Origin: JAUIAI01 sp049680625
GTDB lineage: Bacteria; Pseudomonadota; Gammaproteobacteria; Burkholderiales; Burkholderiaceae_E
Assembly (NCBI GenBank): GCA_049680625.1
Contig: JBAUID010000120.1
Coordinates: 1 to 62,383, forward strand
Length of the DNA stretch: 62,383 nt
Reading direction: 5' to 3'
Position numbers and translations under genes: made by a program. Positions 17,196 to 25,658 of the stretch are shown piece by piece. Each line of letters begins with the position of its first letter. The first letter of the stretch is position 1. Below the pieces are notes generated by a model. That model was not told the origin of the DNA and made no database searches. It saw only the letters and a list, made by a program, of their open reading frames with translations.

Positions 17196-17908
17196 GCCGC
17201 CCCCTGCCCACCTGTACCGTCCGGGTTAAACCGATAACCCAGGCCGTATACGGTTTCGATTGCCTCACAACCCGGGTCGATTTGTTGCAGCTTGCGACGC
17301 AGGCGTTTTACGTACGAAGTGATCGTGTGATCATCCACCACGAGGTTGGCTTCGCGCATTAGCGCATCGCGATCTTTCACATGGCCGGGCACCCGGGCCA
17401 ATGCATGCAGTATCCAGAACTCGGTAACTGTCAGATCAAGCGGGCTCCCCTGCCAGGCCGCCTGAAAACGCGGCACGTTCATTGCCAGGCTGCCACGCTG
17501 CAATTCGCTGTCTTCAGGGCCCGGCTGACCGGACAGCTCAGCACGACGAAACAATGCGGTTACCCGCGCCATCAGGTGCGGCAGGCTGACGCTTTTGGTC
17601 ACGTAGTCATCAGCCCCCAGTCGCAGACCGGACACAACATCAATGTCTGAATCGCGGGCCGACAATATCAGGATGGGCAGGGCCGGGAATTGTTCGCGAT
17701 ACCAGCGGCACAACTCGAAACCACCTTCGGGCTCATCCCCCAGGCCAACATCAATAACGGCCAGATCCGGTGGCCGTTCGGCTGATGCCGCCAGGGCTGA
17801 ACCCCGGTCGGCAAAGCCGGTGACCTCGTAGCCGTGACGTCGCATGGCATCGCTGAGGTTGTCGCGAATTGCCGGCTCATCTTCAACTATAAATACCCGT
17901 TTGGCCAT
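17192..17908 (-). CDS. OmpR-family response regulator of the dedicated sortase system
   Basis: 238-residue regulator: receiver domain (1-120) with acidic pocket EDE, phospho-acceptor Asp53 (AVIDVGLGD), the switch region ILSARD and Lys105 (YVTKS), then a winged-helix domain ending in TSYVKRLRRKLQ...VYGLGYRF. It is encoded immediately before, and overlapping, the histidine kinase, and divergently from the sortase target gene. Expected role: controlling the sortase and target genes, probably by binding tandem repeats in the 17909-18074 gap. Confidence 0.92.
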   Translation of the reverse strand: MAKRVFIVEDEPAIRDNLSDAMRRHGYEVTGFADRGSALAASAERPPDLAVIDVGLGDEPEGGFELCRWYREQFPALPILILSARDSDIDVVSGLRLGADDYVTKSVSLPHLMARVTALFRRAELSGQPGPEDSELQRGSLAMNVPRFQAAWQGSPLDLTVTEFWILHALARVPGHVKDRDALMREANLVVDDHTITSYVKRLRRKLQQIDPGCEAIETVYGLGYRFNPDGTGGQGAA

Positions 17909-17963
17909 GGCAACAGGTTAGCGCAATGCCGGATCGGTAGAAAGCATTGTGTTGATATTCGTG

Positions 17964-17990
17964 TCACCACATTGTCACTATTGATCACCA
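17964..17990. promoter_or_regulatory. Three tandem TCAC(C/T)A repeats in the sortase divergent promoter region
   Basis: TCACCA, TCACTA and TCACCA start at 17964, 17975 and 17985, that is 11 and 10 bp apart. This one-helical-turn spacing of direct repeats is what OmpR-family regulators recognise. They lie midway between the regulator start (17908) and the target start (18075). Assigning them to the adjacent regulator is inference. Confidence 0.5.
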
Positions 17991-18074
17991 CCCCACCCCA
18001 ACATTGGCACCGCCGCGGCAGGTGAGTCCGATGTAATGGCTCCGTCACCCCCCAACGATAAATCGGAGCACCAC

Positions 18075-20432
18075 ATGGCACAGGCAGAAATCTCGCCAAC
18101 CTCAGGACCTTGCGTCGCTATAGATTCCAGCCAGACTCACTGGCAGGGATGGCTGTTATTGCTGTTGAAATCAGTAGCCTTTGCATTGGCCATCAGCCTG
18201 TCGCTGATGATACTGGTTGCGCTCACCGCTGCCACGGCGATGGCCCAGCAGAATCAGGGCGAAAGGAATTCGCAAACACACACCATCCCCCGCACCAACC
18301 CGGCAACCCGGGTTGTACAAGGCCTGCAGGGTTTACCAAGAGGCGCCGAAATTGCGGACGGTGCCGTGTTGATGTTTCAAACGGATGCGGGCCCAATTGC
18401 TGCCCCTTTGCAATCGACCCGGGTGCACATGACCGTCAGCGGTCACGTGGTGCGCACCCGGGTTGCCCAGACCTATCACAACCCATCCGGGCAATGGATG
18501 GATGCGGTGTATCGGTTTCCGATGCCCGACGGCTCTGCGGTTGATGGCTTAACCATGACAGCTGGTGATCGTGTAATCCGCGGCGAAATCAAAGCCCGGG
18601 AAGCGGCCCGACGCTCGTTTGAAAGAGCCAAAGCGCAGGGCAAGCGGGCATCACTCATTGCTCAGACCCGCCCTAATGACTTTAACGCACGAGTTAGTAA
18701 TATTGAACCCAACGGGGCAATTCGAATCGAAATCGAGTATCAACAAGTGCTGACCCTGGGCCCCGATGGCTGGGCACTGCGCTTTCCGACGGTTGTGGCA
18801 CCAAAGTATTACGGTGCAACGGCAATGCCGAGCCAACTCGTTAAGACGGCTTACGCTATGCAGGATGATGATCTGCTCGGCAGGACACCAGGCCCGGGCC
18901 CGGATCCAGACCGGGCTGCGCCACAGACCTCTCCGGTAATGACCAACAACGGGTCTGAAAAAAGCAGCGCTGAAATCACCCCAGGAGAGATCGTCAATAC
19001 GCTAAATGCCAGCCAAAACCGGATTCAAATCGACATTCAAATTGACGCCGGCATACCAGTGACGGTACCGCGCTCACTGACCCATGCGGTCAGCGTTGAA
19101 ACCATTGACGAAAACGCCGGCGTCTACAAGGTGCAACTGGCTACTGCGGACATTGCCAACCGTGATTTTGAGTTGCAATGGGAGCCCCAGCCGGGCAATG
19201 CGACCAGTGCGTCTGTCCAGTTCGAACAGTTTGACGGTCAGTGGTACGGGCTCGCATTAGTGGCCGCCCCGGATCCAACGCTGACCACGCCACTGCATCA
19301 GCCGCGCGAAGTTATTTTTGTCATCGATACCTCGGGGTCGATGCACGGCGACTCTATCGATCAGGCGGTCCAAGCCCTGCACGCCGGGCTGCGTCGACTG
19401 AACCCGAAAGACCGGTTCAATATCATTCGTTTCAGCAGTACGCACGAGGCATTGTTCAACCATTCGCAGCTGGCCGGACCAGCCAGGCTAAAGCGTGCCG
19501 GTGACTTTCTCGATTCTCTGCAGGCTGACGGTGGCACCGAAATGGCCGGCGCGTTACAACGGGCGCTTGAGCCGGGTATTCCGGCCGGTTTTATCAGTCA
19601 GGTTGTTTTTATAACCGACGGCGCAGTTGGTACCGAACAAGCATTGTTTAACATGATCGAGTCAATGCTGGGCAATCGCCGCCTGTTTACGGTTGGCATT
19701 GGTAGTGCGCCGAATGACTACTTTATGAAAAAGGCAGCGTCAGCAGGACGCGGCAGTTTCACGACGATTAGTTCAACAAAACAAGTGCAACGCCGTATGA
19801 CCCGATTATTTGAGCAATTGGCCTACCCGATGCTAACCGATCTGACCCTGCGCGACGTCAATGGCGATCTGCTGCAGACTGACTCGCCGATACGCGATCT
19901 TTATGCCGGGGAACCAGTGATTCACAGCTTTCGTGCCAACAAGAAACCAGCTGCCTTATTCCTGGAAGGCCGCCGTGGCAACACCCCATGGCAGCAGGAG
20001 ATTCGCCTGGTCGATACCAGTGACAGCGGCATCCATCGCTTGTGGGCACGTGATGCTCTTGACGACTTTGGCGCACGGATCCGGCAAGCGGATCTGACCG
20101 CGGAGCAACGTGACGCATTGCGACGTGGCGCAACTGACCTGGCACTTAAGCACGGCTTAGTAAGTCGTTACACCTCGCTGGTTGCAGTTGACCATACACC
20201 GGCCAGACCAGTCGGGGCGTCATCACAGCACGGAGAAGTACCGCGCCATTTACCAAAGGGCTGGAGTGCAAAGCACACGCTTGGCAGCAACCAAAGCGGA
20301 CAACTGGCTACCGGTAGTACCGGCGTATGGCTGCAATTACTGACCGGCGCTTTACTGCTGCTACTGGCCCTGGGTTTTGGCGCCGCTTTCCTGATGCAGG
20401 CCGAAAAGCTGCTTTCCGGGGAGCAAGGATGA
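18075..20432 (+). CDS. Marine proteobacterial sortase target protein (VIT and von Willebrand A domains)
   Basis: Envelope protein of 785 residues, substrate of the adjacent sortase. The ATG at 18075 follows CGGAGCACCAC and is preferred to an in-frame ATG at 18036. The order is N-terminal signal anchor (about 27-51, cleavage possible after AMA57), VIT domain (about 90-235), a Pro/Gly/Asp-rich linker (270-300), and a vWA domain with the metal site DTSGS (Asp418, Ser420, Ser422). The C-terminus has a hydrophobic segment at about 751-774. Where an LPxTG-like sorting motif is expected there is only QLATGSTG, lacking the proline, and the final tail EKLLSGEQG has a single lysine. Partner genes overlap or abut, so the assignment is firm even though the sorting signal is degenerate. 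Confidence 0.9.
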   Translation: MAQAEISPTSGPCVAIDSSQTHWQGWLLLLLKSVAFALAISLSLMILVALTAATAMAQQNQGERNSQTHTIPRTNPATRVVQGLQGLPRGAEIADGAVLMFQTDAGPIAAPLQSTRVHMTVSGHVVRTRVAQTYHNPSGQWMDAVYRFPMPDGSAVDGLTMTAGDRVIRGEIKAREAARRSFERAKAQGKRASLIAQTRPNDFNARVSNIEPNGAIRIEIEYQQVLTLGPDGWALRFPTVVAPKYYGATAMPSQLVKTAYAMQDDDLLGRTPGPGPDPDRAAPQTSPVMTNNGSEKSSAEITPGEIVNTLNASQNRIQIDIQIDAGIPVTVPRSLTHAVSVETIDENAGVYKVQLATADIANRDFELQWEPQPGNATSASVQFEQFDGQWYGLALVAAPDPTLTTPLHQPREVIFVIDTSGSMHGDSIDQAVQALHAGLRRLNPKDRFNIIRFSSTHEALFNHSQLAGPARLKRAGDFLDSLQADGGTEMAGALQRALEPGIPAGFISQVVFITDGAVGTEQALFNMIESMLGNRRLFTVGIGSAPNDYFMKKAASAGRGSFTTISSTKQVQRRMTRLFEQLAYPMLTDLTLRDVNGDLLQTDSPIRDLYAGEPVIHSFRANKKPAALFLEGRRGNTPWQQEIRLVDTSDSGIHRLWARDALDDFGARIRQADLTAEQRDALRRGATDLALKHGLVSRYTSLVAVDHTPARPVGASSQHGEVPRHLPKGWSAKHTLGSNQSGQLATGSTGVWLQLLTGALLLLLALGFGAAFLMQAEKLLSGEQG

Positions 20433-21031
20433 GCAAACCGCAAGTAACGCGGCGGAGTTACTGGCAGGCAGTGCTCGCCACCTGCCTGCTTATTGCGGCC
20501 GGCACCCAGTTCGGACACGGCGCCTACATTTTAGGCAAGGCAGAACTGGCTCAGTTTCTGATTACGCGGGCCTGGAATGACAATCAGCACAATGGTGCCG
20601 CTGTCGCCAAGCCCTGGGCATGGGCGGATACCTCACCCGTGGCCCGTCTGCAGTTTGTCCGCCAACATGAATCGATGATTGTTTTGTCTGGTGACAGTGG
20701 CCGGATTCTCGCCTTCGGCCCAGGACATAACGTCAACACGCCGTTGCCGGGTACCGGTGGCAACAGTGTTATCAGCGGTCATCGGGACACTCATTTTTCC
20801 ATCCTGCGTGATGTGGTGCCGGGTGATTCGATTAGTTTGCAGACCGTTACCGGGATCACGCTTCACTATGAAGTTCAGTCGATGCAGGTTGTTGATAAGT
20901 CGCGCATCGATATCACCGGGGACAACGGTTACGACGAAATTTCCCTGGTGACTTGCTGGCCGTTTGATGCACTCGCCGCCAACGGGCCGGAACGTCTGGT
21001 GATTTCTGCCCGTCGTGTACCAATGACTTAA
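20429..21031 (+). CDS. Class GN sortase (Gram-negative sortase)
   Basis: Membrane-anchored cysteine transpeptidase of 200 residues. One N-terminal transmembrane helix (about 12-34) is followed by the sortase beta barrel. Catalytic residues are His118 (ISGHRDTHF), Cys176 (LVTCWPF) and probably Arg189 (ERLVIS). The start codon at 20429 overlaps the target's stop as ATGA and has SD GGGGAGCAAGG; a longer frame from 20327 lies inside the target gene. Expected to cleave and process the target encoded just upstream. What the target is attached to in these Gram-negative cells is not established. Confidence 0.93.
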   Translation: MSKPQVTRRSYWQAVLATCLLIAAGTQFGHGAYILGKAELAQFLITRAWNDNQHNGAAVAKPWAWADTSPVARLQFVRQHESMIVLSGDSGRILAFGPGHNVNTPLPGTGGNSVISGHRDTHFSILRDVVPGDSISLQTVTGITLHYEVQSMQVVDKSRIDITGDNGYDEISLVTCWPFDALAANGPERLVISARRVPMT

Positions 21032-21100
21032 CCAAACGTAGTGTCGATAACCAATACTGCCATCTTGTTTGGAACTCGACGACGCGCCGATTTCGCCAAT

Positions 21101-21832
21101 CTATTCCGGTGCATCTTCCTGGAACAAAGTTATCCCCATTTCGCGGAATTTTTCCCGTTGTTCCGGCAGGGTTGGTGTGCCCATGGCGAGGCGGATGTTG
21201 CTGCCTGCCAGCTGTGCGGCTACGTTGCGCATGCAGTCATCAACGGTTCGCAGCGGATATTCCGGATGGCCGTCCAGGCTGAATGACAAGTCGTTAGGCC
21301 CGAACGTGACAACGCTGACGCCGGGCTTGGCCAGTTTCTTAATATTCGTAACGGCCTCGACCGACTCAACCTGGATTCCAAGAATGACGTAATCGTTCCA
21401 CCATGCTGCATAAGTCTTGCGATCAGCGCCTACAGTGGAGAGCCCTCTGCGCCCAAGACCACCCCAGCTTCGACGACCAATCGGTCCGTAGTAGGCGTAG
21501 GCGATTGCATCATCGACTGTTGACTCCTCCATCACTTCAGGCACCAGCACGGCAGTAGGCCCAAAATCCAGAAAGCGTCCAACAAGATAAGCATGATAAG
21601 TATGCGGAATCCGCAATTGGACATCGATACTAAGTGATTCAGCAGCCGCACAGTAGGCCACCAGTTCTGCCTCGTTAAGTGGTGTGTGCTGGCCATCAAT
21701 CCAGATATAGTCGTAGCGACCCGTGCTCCATAAAGCGGCCAACTCTTCCTTGGTGGTTTGGATCGACCCGCGCAGCGCGACTAATTCTTCTCCGTCGTAA
21801 ATACGTTGCCTGAGGGTTTTCGACTGTGTCAT
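21101..21832 (-). CDS. HpcH/HpaI aldolase family protein
   Basis: Class II (metal-dependent) pyruvate-type aldolase of 243 residues. Recognisable parts are IWIDGQHTPL (equivalent to the catalytic D-x-E/Q-H), VLVPEVMEE, the metal-binding glutamate in GIQVESVEAVTNI, and FGPNDLSFSLDGHPEY. Such enzymes cleave 4-hydroxy-2-oxo acids to pyruvate or glyoxylate plus an aldehyde, or run in reverse. It faces away from the DehI-like/RuBisCO-like gene set and may supply a final carbon-carbon cleavage for the same pathway; this is inference from position. Confidence 0.87.
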   Translation of the reverse strand: MTQSKTLRQRIYDGEELVALRGSIQTTKEELAALWSTGRYDYIWIDGQHTPLNEAELVAYCAAAESLSIDVQLRIPHTYHAYLVGRFLDFGPTAVLVPEVMEESTVDDAIAYAYYGPIGRRSWGGLGRRGLSTVGADRKTYAAWWNDYVILGIQVESVEAVTNIKKLAKPGVSVVTFGPNDLSFSLDGHPEYPLRTVDDCMRNVAAQLAGSNIRLAMGTPTLPEQREKFREMGITLFQEDAPE

Positions 21833-21941
21833 GCGTTACTCCGATAAGATTAATTGCTGCTTGTACTTTACCTGACGGCAAAATCAGCCGATCGTTCTCG
21901 TGACAGGTGCGGTGATAGGTGCACGAAGAAAATTTTGCGTT

Positions 21942-22850
21942 ATGCTGGGGCATCCAGTCTTCGCCTTCATTGATGCTGACACAGGATCTGTCGTGACCAC
22001 ACCTGAGACACTTGCCGTCATCCCTGAGGACGAGGCCAGCGGCGAAACCGCACGCATTTATGCTGAGATTCGCGAAACGCTGGGCATTGTCAATCTGATT
22101 TGGCGCCACATGGCGACGTTTGATGGTGCGCTGCAATGGGCCTGGTCAGCATTGGGCCCGGTTTATTCTAGCGGTGCTGTGACAGCGGGTGCCGATGACC
22201 TGCGCACCAGCGCCCGTTCGCTGCTGCAACCGATCGAGCCCGTGCCAGAAGAAGTGCTGCGCTGCATTGGCCTTTCCAGCGACGACTGCTGTGCAATTGC
22301 TGAGATTGTTGGCTCATATGAACTGGGCAATGCAGCAAACCTAATTGCGACCAACGCATTGTTGCAGCGGGTTGCGGCAATGCCCGGCCCAACCGAAGTG
22401 GCAGGCTCAGCCAAACCAGTCGCAGCGGCGCGAAAGCATGAGTCCCGGAGCATGTACCGTATCCTCCCGATCGCGGAACTTGATGCATCCACGGCAGCAC
22501 TGGTCGGGCGTTTAAACGAATTGTGCTGTACGCACGATAGGCCGATTCTGGTAAGCATCTATCGCCACCTTGGACATTGGCCTGCGTTCCTCGCGCTGGC
22601 GTGGACACAGATTGCACCGCTCGCAGCGACGAACCACCTGGCTGAATGCTCGCTAAAAATCAAGTGTCTCGGTAATGAAAAAGCGTCTCATCTCGCCGAT
22701 TTGCTACACCCGACAGGGCGTCACCCTGCAGGCGAAAAGGCGCTTGGGATATTCCTCGAGCGAATCGGATTTCCCCGGATGGTTGCGATTACCGCAGTGC
22801 ACGCGCAGTCACTCGCGCTCGTCGGTTCCCGTCAAAAACGTCAGCGATAA
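21942..22850 (+). CDS. DehI-like (haloacid dehalogenase group I fold) two-repeat helical protein
   Basis: About 302 residues, made of two similar halves. The first (about 20-75) contains SGETARIYAEIRETLGIV and a following WRHMATFDGALQWAWSALGP. The second (about 175-245) contains a matching region ending YRHLGHWPAFLALAWTQIAP. This internal duplication and the '...LP.....AW..L.P' pattern resemble DehI, a 2-haloacid dehalogenase that inverts both isomers. Whether the catalytic Asp/Asn pair is kept I cannot confirm, so dehalogenase activity is only suggested. Start is uncertain: ATG 21942 is used; GTG 21900 and GTG 21993 (preceded by AGGA) are alternatives. Transcribed away from the HpcH/HpaI gene and toward the RuBisCO-like gene. 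Confidence 0.6.
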   Translation: MLGHPVFAFIDADTGSVVTTPETLAVIPEDEASGETARIYAEIRETLGIVNLIWRHMATFDGALQWAWSALGPVYSSGAVTAGADDLRTSARSLLQPIEPVPEEVLRCIGLSSDDCCAIAEIVGSYELGNAANLIATNALLQRVAAMPGPTEVAGSAKPVAAARKHESRSMYRILPIAELDASTAALVGRLNELCCTHDRPILVSIYRHLGHWPAFLALAWTQIAPLAATNHLAECSLKIKCLGNEKASHLADLLHPTGRHPAGEKALGIFLERIGFPRMVAITAVHAQSLALVGSRQKRQR

Positions 22851-22978
22851 CTATCAGACATGGATGCAGAAAATTCCCCTTTCCCTTTCTTTACTTCGTT
22901 CCCAATTGCCGGTCGTTTTAATATCCGATCACGCCAGCTAAGCGTGCGTCGCTCAATTAATTTCGGACGGCATAACCG

Positions 22979-24268
22979 ATGAGCGCAGAACGTGTCACAG
23001 CCACTTATCTCATCGAAACGCCGCATAGGCTTGGGCACGCAGCAGCGGTACTGGCCGGGGAACAGTCGAGCGGCACCTTTGTTGCCGTCCCAGGTGAGAG
23101 TATCGAACTCAAAGAGAAATACGGAGCCCGGGTCGAACGTATCGACGAACTTGAGTCAGTACAGCAACCGTCGCTTCCCGGATCAACGCCTCCCAAAGCG
23201 ACGGGGTCCTCTGTTGTCTATTCGCGCGGCCGTGTCGTGGTGTCGTTTCCCCTGCACAACTTCGGGCCGTCGCTGTCGTCTTTGCTATCGACGGTGGCGG
23301 GCAACCTCTTCGAGTTGCAGGAACTGTCCGGCGTTCGCCTGGAAGACCTGGATTTACCAGAAGCTTTCGCCCGGCGCTACCCGGGCCCGGCCTTCGGTGT
23401 AGAAGGCACGAGGCGTGTCGCCGACGTGCAAGGGCGTGCGTTGGTCGGCACGATCGTCAAGCCCAGCATCGGTCTTTCCATCGAAGCATTGCGTCCGCTC
23501 GTGCGTGATCTTGCAACAGCAGGGCTGGATTTCATCAAGGATGACGAATTGTGCGCAGACCCGCCCTATGCACCGTTTGAACAGCGAGCCGCGGCCGTGC
23601 TGGACGAGATTCAACGCGTTGCCGACAAGACCGGTAAGCGCTCGCTCTATGCGCTGAACATCACCGGCGATATTGATCACATGCTGCGCAGCCACGACAT
23701 AGTCCGTGATCTGGGCGGCACTTGCGTGATGGTGAACATCAACGCGGTTGGTATCGCAGCGGTTGCGCATCTGCGCCAGCACTGCGAGTTACCTATTCAC
23801 GGTCACCGGGCGATGTTTGGCGCGTTCGCACGCGATCCGTGGCTGGGCCTCGGATTCCCCGCTTTCCAGAAGATCTGTCGCACAGCGGGTGTCGATCATC
23901 TCCACGTGGGTGGGTTCAACGGCAAGTTCTACGAATCGAATGCCGAGGTCGCGCAATCGATTCGTGATTGTCTGACGCCTTTGTACGGCGATTACAGTGA
24001 ATACAGCGACTACTGCGTGATGCCCGTAATCTCGTCCGCGCAGTGGGCGGGCTCCGCGGTTGATATCTACGGGGCTACTGGGGCAACGGACGTGCTCCAC
24101 CTGGCGGGTGGTGGCATTATCGCGCACCCGGACGGTATTGCCGCCGGTGTGCGGAGCATGCAGCAGGGGTGGGAGGCCGCGATAACCGGCGTGCCACTCA
24201 CGGACCATGCGAAAACCCGTCCTGAGTTGAAGGCTGCTATCGACAAATTTGGCAAGCACAGCGGATGA
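22979..24268 (+). CDS. RuBisCO-like protein (form IV/RLP large-subunit homologue)
   Basis: 429 residues with the RuBisCO large-subunit fold: N-terminal alpha/beta domain then TIM barrel. Active-site landmarks are GTIVKPSIGLS (Lys161), DFIKDDE (Lys187, Asp189, Glu190, the metal-binding lysine region), HGHRAMFGAF (His276, Arg277), loop 6 as HVGGFNGKF (Lys316), VISSAQWAG, and LAGGGIIAHPDG. Most metal and phosphate contacts are therefore retained, unlike many RLPs. It overlaps the next gene, a DUF1537 sugar-acid kinase, as ATGA. RLP plus DUF1537 kinase is the pairing known for 3-oxo-isoapionate 4-phosphate in D-apionate catabolism, where the RLP decarboxylates or trans-carboxylates the phosphorylated oxo-acid. 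That, or a related branched sugar acid, is my preferred role; true CO2 fixation is unlikely. Confidence 0.88.
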   Translation: MSAERVTATYLIETPHRLGHAAAVLAGEQSSGTFVAVPGESIELKEKYGARVERIDELESVQQPSLPGSTPPKATGSSVVYSRGRVVVSFPLHNFGPSLSSLLSTVAGNLFELQELSGVRLEDLDLPEAFARRYPGPAFGVEGTRRVADVQGRALVGTIVKPSIGLSIEALRPLVRDLATAGLDFIKDDELCADPPYAPFEQRAAAVLDEIQRVADKTGKRSLYALNITGDIDHMLRSHDIVRDLGGTCVMVNINAVGIAAVAHLRQHCELPIHGHRAMFGAFARDPWLGLGFPAFQKICRTAGVDHLHVGGFNGKFYESNAEVAQSIRDCLTPLYGDYSEYSDYCVMPVISSAQWAGSAVDIYGATGATDVLHLAGGGIIAHPDGIAAGVRSMQQGWEAAITGVPLTDHAKTRPELKAAIDKFGKHSG

Positions 24269-25617
24269 GCGCGCCGCTGAGACTGACTTTCTACGGCGAC
24301 GACTTCACCGGATCGACCGACGCCATGGAGGCACTGGCGCTCTCCGGGTTGCGTACAGTGCTGTTCCTGAGGGCGCCGAGCGCGGAGGAGATCGCTACCC
24401 GCTATGCCGATGTTGCTTGCGTTGGGGTAGCGGGCACCAGCCGTGCGATGTCACCTGCAGAAATGGATGATGAACTCGTGCCGGTGCTGGAGGCTTTGTG
24501 GGCGTTAGGCGCGCCGCTGTTGCACTACAAGGTGTGCTCCACATTCGACTCGTCGCCAACGACTGGTTCCATCGGCCACGTGATTGACCAGGCCCGCGAG
24601 CGTCTGAATGCCGGTCGCACCGTACCGATAGTGGCGGGGGCACCGGCACTGCGGCGCTATACGGTGTTCGGTAATCACTTCGCGGCTGCCGGCGATTCGG
24701 TCGATCGACTCGACCGCCATCCCACCATGTCGCGGCACCCGGTTACGCCGATGCCCGAATCCGATCTGCGGCGCCACCTCGGCGATCAAACCAGTGGCGC
24801 GACGGGGCTCATGAGCCTTGAAGATCTCGCTGGCTCCTCGGCTCAGGTCGATTCGCGTTTCGCACAGCACATGGCTGATTCTCCCGCCATGCTCTTGTTC
24901 GACGTACTCGACGATGTCCGCTTGCTTGAAACAGGGCGTCTTCTCTGGCAGGAAGCGGGCAAGGCGCCTCAGTTTGTAGTGGGCTCGTCTGGTGTCGGTT
25001 ACGCACTGTCTTCCTACTGGCGCCAGGCCGGGCTTATTCCTGATTCGCGCGCGCGGTTTCCGACCGTAGCCCCGGTGGATCAGTTGTTGGTGCTTTCCGG
25101 TAGCGCCTCGCCGGCCACCGCCCAGCAAATTGCCTGGGCGGTTGAGCACGGCTTTGAAGCGCTGCGGGTGCCGACGGCGGCGATGATGCAATCGGACAGC
25201 CGTGAGGATGTGCGGCAGGCGCTTTACAAACAGACCCTCGCCGCGTGGTCACGCAGCAAGAGCGTCGTGCTTTACACCGCGGCCGGCCCGGACGACCCCG
25301 CGATTGCTCAAGCGAAGGCAGTGGTTACCGAAGGGGTGCATTCTGCCCGTGTCCTGGGTGGCGCTCTCGGCCTTCTGGCCCGCGATCTCATTGCCCATAC
25401 TGGCCTGCGGCGGGTCCTGATCGCCGGGGGTGACACCTCCAGTTATGCCACGCAGGAATTGGGCGTGCGCGCATTGGAGATGGCCGCGGAACTCACCCCA
25501 GGCGCACCCTTGTGCCGGGCACACTCGGATGACCCGCTCATTGATGGATTGGAGATCGCCCTGAAGGGTGGCCAAATGGGCGGACCGGACTATTTTGGAC
25601 GCGTGCGCGGCGATTGA
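24265..25617 (+). CDS. Four-carbon acid sugar kinase family protein (DUF1537)
   Basis: ATP-dependent kinase of 450 residues for a sugar acid, with N-terminal substrate domain (YGDDFTGSTDAMEAL at 10-24, KVCSTFDSSPTTGSIG near 95-110) and C-terminal nucleotide domain (LLVLSGSASPATAQQI, LIAGGDTSSYAT, LKGGQMGGPDYFGRV). It shares an ATGA overlap with the RuBisCO-like gene, so the kinase probably makes the phosphorylated acid that the RLP uses. By analogy with OiaK it could phosphorylate 3-oxo-isoapionate. Other members act on threonate or erythronate, so the exact substrate stays open. Confidence 0.88.
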   Translation: MSAPLRLTFYGDDFTGSTDAMEALALSGLRTVLFLRAPSAEEIATRYADVACVGVAGTSRAMSPAEMDDELVPVLEALWALGAPLLHYKVCSTFDSSPTTGSIGHVIDQARERLNAGRTVPIVAGAPALRRYTVFGNHFAAAGDSVDRLDRHPTMSRHPVTPMPESDLRRHLGDQTSGATGLMSLEDLAGSSAQVDSRFAQHMADSPAMLLFDVLDDVRLLETGRLLWQEAGKAPQFVVGSSGVGYALSSYWRQAGLIPDSRARFPTVAPVDQLLVLSGSASPATAQQIAWAVEHGFEALRVPTAAMMQSDSREDVRQALYKQTLAAWSRSKSVVLYTAAGPDDPAIAQAKAVVTEGVHSARVLGGALGLLARDLIAHTGLRRVLIAGGDTSSYATQELGVRALEMAAELTPGAPLCRAHSDDPLIDGLEIALKGGQMGGPDYFGRVRGD

Positions 25618-25658
25618 TCGTCAGCAACGCAATGACCGTCAGAACTATGGAGACAATC

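Noticed and set aside
22979..24268. Carbon-fixing RuBisCO
   Set aside because: Loop 6 and other segments differ from true RuBisCO, no small subunit or phosphoribulokinase is nearby, and the coupled gene is a sugar-acid kinase.
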